Shown: piece by piece, positions 60,670 to 64,000 of the stretch
How positions within the stretch are numbered: position 1 is the first letter of the stretch
Layout: every line of letters begins with the position of its first letter
NCBI RefSeq assembly: GCF_004803815.1
Contig: NZ_CP012544.1
Location: 62,001 to 126,000 of the forward strand
Origin: Campylobacter showae
GTDB taxonomy: Bacteria; Campylobacterota; Campylobacteria; Campylobacterales; Campylobacteraceae
Reading direction: 5' to 3'
DNA: 64,000 nt
Notes under the pieces: generated by a model
What the model saw: the letters and a program-made list of their open reading frames with translations, nothing else
Database searches by the model: none
What the model was told of the DNA's origin: nothing
Made by a program: the position numbers and the translations under genes

Positions 60670-62925
60670 TTAGTATGCGTAATTAAACGTCACCATAAAG
60701 TTCCTAGGCTCGCCGTAGAAGTTATTTTGTCCGGCCACGCGGTTATTTTGATTGATAAAATACTTCTCGTCGGTTATGTTTTTGACGGATAAATTTACGT
60801 TAAAGTGCTTGTCGTAATAATACGCGATATTCGCATCCCATAGCGCGTAGGCCTTTTGGTCCGGAATGTCGTTAGCCGGATAATACGCGCCGGTCGTGAT
60901 ATTGTATCTTGAGTACATGTTGTTGGTCTTGGTCTGATAGCGTACGCCCGTGCCAAAGACTAGCTTTTGCTGCGCGACTAGAGGCAGCTCGTAGCTTGTG
61001 TAGACCTTGACAATATGTTTTGGTATCCAAGGCTTTGCATTTGCGCCTTTGCGGTAGTCGACACTTGTAGGATTGTGCGTTTCGTCTTTCATGTATTCGC
61101 TTTTATTATACGTATATCCGCCGAAAATTTTCCACCTATCGGTGATCGCGCCGTTTGCTTCGATATCAAGGCCGCGGCTTCGTACTTTACCCTCGGCTAC
61201 GCTTCTGTTTTTATTCGTGGCGACGTAGTACTCGTAGTCTTGTATCGCGCGATTTTCTTGTTCGATCTGAAACAGCGCTACGGTCGTGTTTAGCGCGCCG
61301 TCAAAAAACTCGGACTTTAGACCGATCTCGGCGTTGTAGCCCACGATAGGCTTCAGTATCTCGTCATTTCTATCTGTAGCAGTTTGGGGCTTATATATCT
61401 CGGTGTAGCTGGCGTACAGCGAGTGATCTCTGGCAAAATCCCACGTAAGGCCGATATACGGCGTTAGTTTGTGCTTTTTGACCTCTTGTGTGACCGTATG
61501 CGTGCCTCGGCGGTAGTTGTCGGTAGTGCTATTTCTCTTTAACCACGAGTATCTAGCGCCAAGGAGTAAATGCCAGTCGTCGCTAAAGTTATACCTAGTG
61601 CCGATCGTAAACATCTGTTGGTAAATTTTAGTGTTATAGTGTAGATTGTAGCAGTTGGTACCCAGCGCGCAAAGAGCCGTCATATCTCCCCAGTTTGGTT
61701 CGTTATTTATGAGGCCTTTGTTGAAGGTATTATAGGTGAGATTTGCCGCGCCCGTAAATACGTCTCTGTCGTGCTGCGTGAAGGTCTCGCGAGACATCGT
61801 AATGCTGGTGAAAAAGTCGTGATTTTGACCAAATAAATCATAGTTTGCGTCGATACCGGTTTTAAAGCTAAATTCTTTACTTGCGTTGTCGTATCTATCG
61901 TAGCCGATATATCTGGTAATCGGATCGCGATTTACTCCGTGCCAGCCGCCGAATTTGAGAGTGCTCTTGCTATCGGTATAGTTAAATTTGGCATAAGCCT
62001 TGATGCTGTCGTTAAAATAGTGCTCAAGATCTAAAAATAGGTTATATTTTTCGTAGATCGCACGACTCCAGTCTGATATAAAGGTCGTTTTGCGGTTTAA
62101 ATTTAACTCCTCGCCGTTCTTGCCGACCACGGGTACACCAAACGGATCGTAGACGCCTCTACTTTTTTGGTAGATTATCCCGGCAAGCGCGTTCGTGGAG
62201 TCGCCTATATCGGTTTCTATCATCGCAGAGACTGCGCCTCTTTTGTTACCTTTTATATCCCTAAACGACCCATCCTTGCCAAGAGCGCCGATTACTCTGC
62301 CTCGGACTGAGCCGTCGGAGTTTAGCCCGCCCGTCACGTCTGCTACGCTACGGTATGTATCCCAGCTGCCTATACCTAGGGATAAATTTGCTCCGAACGT
62401 CTTTTGCGGACGCTTTCTGGCCAAATTTATCGTACCGCCGGGCTCGCCGTTACTCTGCGTCAAACCCGCCACGCCGCAAAGTACCTCCACGCGGTCATAA
62501 AACGCCATGTCGGTATGCTCTTTGGACTGGCCGTAGAGCCCCTGCGCAGCAAGCGCAGTGGTGGACTGCATGCCGTCTTCTTGGATGTTATCGATGTTAA
62601 AGCCTCTAGACATCGGTAGATTCATGCCAAACCTGCTCGTAGTCGTAATGCCCGGCGCATAGCTTAGCGCCTTATCTACGTCGTTTAAATTTAGATCTTT
62701 AACGAGCTGATCGGGGATAATGGTGACGGTCTGTGGCGTTTCGCGGATAGTTAAATCAAGCCCCGTCGCAGTGTTCATGTTTTGCGTCGTATATGAGCCC
62801 GTACCCTCGGTGGCCGAGATGTCTGTTTTGCCGTAGGCGGTCACCTCGCCGAGGTTTGCATCGACTGCGTAAAGCGAGCAAGCAAGGCACATAGATAAAC
62901 CCACAAATTTGCATTGAGCGTTCAA
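60670..62925 (-). CDS. TonB-dependent siderophore receptor, TTG start
   Basis: A 751-residue outer-membrane receptor. A signal peptide (FVGLSMCLACSLYAV) is followed by a TonB-box-like GEVTAYGKTD, a plug domain (TIRETPQTVTIIPDQLVKDL, SYAPGITTTSRFGMNLPMSR, VLCGVAGLTQSNGEPGGTIN) and a 22-strand barrel ending FYGEPRNFMVTFNYAY with terminal aromatic residues. It fits the FhuE/FpvA ferric-siderophore group. TTG 62925 lies behind AAGGAGAAAAT, and a Fur-type box sits directly upstream. No ABC importer is adjacent; the only Fe-type one here (14766-17630) seems broken. Confidence 0.92.
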   Translation of the reverse strand: MNAQCKFVGLSMCLACSLYAVDANLGEVTAYGKTDISATEGTGSYTTQNMNTATGLDLTIRETPQTVTIIPDQLVKDLNLNDVDKALSYAPGITTTSRFGMNLPMSRGFNIDNIQEDGMQSTTALAAQGLYGQSKEHTDMAFYDRVEVLCGVAGLTQSNGEPGGTINLARKRPQKTFGANLSLGIGSWDTYRSVADVTGGLNSDGSVRGRVIGALGKDGSFRDIKGNKRGAVSAMIETDIGDSTNALAGIIYQKSRGVYDPFGVPVVGKNGEELNLNRKTTFISDWSRAIYEKYNLFLDLEHYFNDSIKAYAKFNYTDSKSTLKFGGWHGVNRDPITRYIGYDRYDNASKEFSFKTGIDANYDLFGQNHDFFTSITMSRETFTQHDRDVFTGAANLTYNTFNKGLINNEPNWGDMTALCALGTNCYNLHYNTKIYQQMFTIGTRYNFSDDWHLLLGARYSWLKRNSTTDNYRRGTHTVTQEVKKHKLTPYIGLTWDFARDHSLYASYTEIYKPQTATDRNDEILKPIVGYNAEIGLKSEFFDGALNTTVALFQIEQENRAIQDYEYYVATNKNRSVAEGKVRSRGLDIEANGAITDRWKIFGGYTYNKSEYMKDETHNPTSVDYRKGANAKPWIPKHIVKVYTSYELPLVAQQKLVFGTGVRYQTKTNNMYSRYNITTGAYYPANDIPDQKAYALWDANIAYYYDKHFNVNLSVKNITDEKYFINQNNRVAGQNNFYGEPRNFMVTFNYAY

Positions 62926-62937
62926 AATTTTCTCCTT

Positions 62938-62956
62938 AATATTGATAATGATTAGG
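62938..62956. promoter_or_regulatory. Fur-box-like site of the siderophore receptor
   Basis: AATATTGATAATGATTAGG resembles the Fur consensus GATAATGATAATCATTATC and lies next to the ribosome binding site AAGGAG of the receptor gene. Iron repression through Fur is expected. Confidence 0.65.
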
Positions 62957-63131
62957 CAAATTATATATCAAAATATTTAAGAAAAAATAAAGAGCAAACA
63001 AGTGCTAAATAAGAGAAAACAGGGGTTAAATTTGAGCGGATAAATTTAGTATTTTGGGTTAAGCGATATAAATTTGAATCAAATTTAAAATTCAGCGAGC
63101 GCCCTATTAATCCGCTCGCTATTTAAAAGAA

Positions 63132-63551
63132 TTAAGCGCCTATGATAATGTGGCTAGCTTTGATTATAGCAGTTACTTCATCACCTGTTTTTAGAGCTAG
63201 GTTTTTAGCAGACTCGTTAGTGATGATAGCGCTTAGCTTATCGCCGCCAGCTATCTCGATATCTACTTCAGCGTTTACCGCACCCTCCACTACTTTTACT
63301 ACCTTACCTTTTAGTTGGTTAGTAGCGCTTAGTTTTAGACCGTTCTCGCCTTTAGCTACTATGATAGAAGAAGCTTTAAATAGATAAACTACCTTTTTGC
63401 CTGCTGCTAGATCTAGAGCCTTTTGGCTATCTACGGTTACGGTTGCTTTTACTGTCTCTCCGCCTTGCAATTTTGCTACCACTAGAGAGTTTACCGCCCC
63501 CTCTCTTACCTCTGTGATTTGTGCTGACAGTTGATTTCTTGCGCTAAACAT
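63132..63551 (-). CDS. Molbindin, two-TOBE molybdate-binding protein
   Basis: A 139-residue protein made of two Mop/TOBE repeats of about 68 residues: SARNQLSAQITEVREGAVNS...VVYLFKASSIIVA and LSATNQLKGKVVKVVEGAVN...VTAIIKASHIIIGA. Each has the SARNQL-type start and the IKASxII ending. Such proteins store or buffer molybdate or tungstate in the cytoplasm for molybdoenzymes. AAGGAAAACACA precedes ATG. No mod transporter gene is in the window. Confidence 0.92.
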   Translation of the reverse strand: MFSARNQLSAQITEVREGAVNSLVVAKLQGGETVKATVTVDSQKALDLAAGKKVVYLFKASSIIVAKGENGLKLSATNQLKGKVVKVVEGAVNAEVDIEIAGGDKLSAIITNESAKNLALKTGDEVTAIIKASHIIIGA

Positions 63552-63816
63552 TGTGTTTTCCTTTGTGATTAAATTTGATTTCGTATTAAAATCTGAGCGA
63601 ATATTAACAACTTAAACTTTTATAAAACTTAAAAAACGAATATGCAAAATTCTAACTTTGTCACTAAAATATTCTACATTAACGATTATCGGAATTTTAG
63701 GTATTTTGATAAATGAAGTAGAAAAATTTAATTTCGTAAATTGAAATTCGGGGCAAATGGGTTTTGGTGATGATAGAATTAAAATTTAGGCTAAAATAAC
63801 AAAAAAGGAGGCAAAA

Positions 63817-64000
63817 ATGCAAACTCAAAAAGATAAAGTCGCCGTCGACATCAGTCAAATTCCGCAAGAGATTTTAAAAAGCTACGATAGGTGGCGTTTT
63901 TTCAAGTATCTTTTTGCGGGTATTTTTATGAGTTTTATCGTTTTTCTTTTATCGCTTTGGAATGTAGACCACACGCATCCGTATTCGCTTTTTGCATTCG
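63817..64000 (+). CDS. N-terminal part of an unidentified membrane protein (continues past window)
   Basis: ATG 63817 follows AAAAAAGGAGGCAAAA, a very strong binding site. The 61 visible codons give a soluble start (QTQKDKVAVDISQIPQEILK) and one membrane helix (YLFAGIFMSFIVFLLSLW), then NVDHTHPYSLFAF at the window edge. The family cannot be told from this part. Confidence 0.7.
   Translation, partial: MQTQKDKVAVDISQIPQEILKSYDRWRFFKYLFAGIFMSFIVFLLSLWNVDHTHPYSLFAF

Noticed and set aside
1-64000. CRISPR array, prophage, insertion sequence or integrated element
   Set aside because: No regularly spaced direct repeats, no transposase or integrase gene, and no attachment-site duplication at the tRNA-Val gene were seen.

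Overview
The window is a dense bacterial chromosome segment whose gene content and base usage fit Campylobacterota, most likely a human-associated Campylobacter of the showae/rectus/curvus type (inference). Pointers are the very frequent AAATTTGA/TCAAATTT words inside and outside genes, a TATAAT-type -10 with little -35 in front of several genes, an FccABC-like periplasmic flavoprotein/multihaem module, a single-subunit quinol-type nitric oxide reductase, Cys-rich Sel1-like secreted proteins, and frequent TTG/GTG starts. There is no prophage, integrase, transposase, CRISPR array or rRNA; one tRNA (Val, GAC) is present.

Layout. 1-621: end of a C69 dipeptidase. 683-4463: metE with a long leader carrying a Met/Cys mini-ORF, then a MetF-like gene. 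4882-8005: a DUF3137-like membrane protein, small secreted proteins and infC; thrS follows on the minus strand. 10.2-14.8 kb: a possible small RNA, tRNA-Val, and a Tat flavoprotein with two tetrahaem cytochromes and an orphan response regulator. 14.8-17.6 kb: an iron/cobalamin-type ABC importer that looks decayed (stop codon in the ATPase, binding protein without signal peptide). 17.7-24.0 kb: proB, nhaA, proA, a lipoprotein and proC. 24.3-28.6 kb: a Cys/Met-rich leader peptide with mutually exclusive stems, two paralogous amino-acid binding proteins, permease, ATPase and a trans-sulfuration enzyme. 28.8-31.6 kb: a small ter cluster with a divergent XRE regulator and twin operators. 31.7-36.5 kb: hemJ, TM2 protein, lspA, glmM, rpsT, prfA. 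36.9-44.2 kb: small secreted proteins, xth, mntP, a DUF4197 protein and two EamA exporters. 44.4-49.4 kb: znuB/znuC/NicO-like/znuA with divergent zur. 49.6-63.5 kb: thioesterase, methyltransferase, MauG-like dihaem protein overlapping a c-di-GMP phosphodiesterase, nitric oxide reductase, an SbmA/YddA-like ABC protein, a TonB-dependent siderophore receptor and a molbindin. The last 184 bases start an unidentified membrane protein.

How it fits together. Sulfur amino-acid supply is the main theme: cystine-type uptake plus trans-sulfuration feed homocysteine to MetE, with a MetF-like protein as possible methyl donor supplier, and both transcription units carry tiny ORFs rich in Cys and/or Met codons in their leaders. 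Metal supply is the second theme: Zn uptake with Zur, a Fur-box siderophore receptor, and a broken Fe-type importer. Anaerobic respiration and nitrosative stress defence form a third.

The strongest leads are the cysteine-leader attenuator (24348-24484), the metE leader ORF, a composite palindromic repeat lying between fccA and fccB and again between znuC and znuB, genes whose strong ribosome binding sites face ACG or ATT instead of ATG, and the twin CCTATAGG operators of the ter/XRE region.
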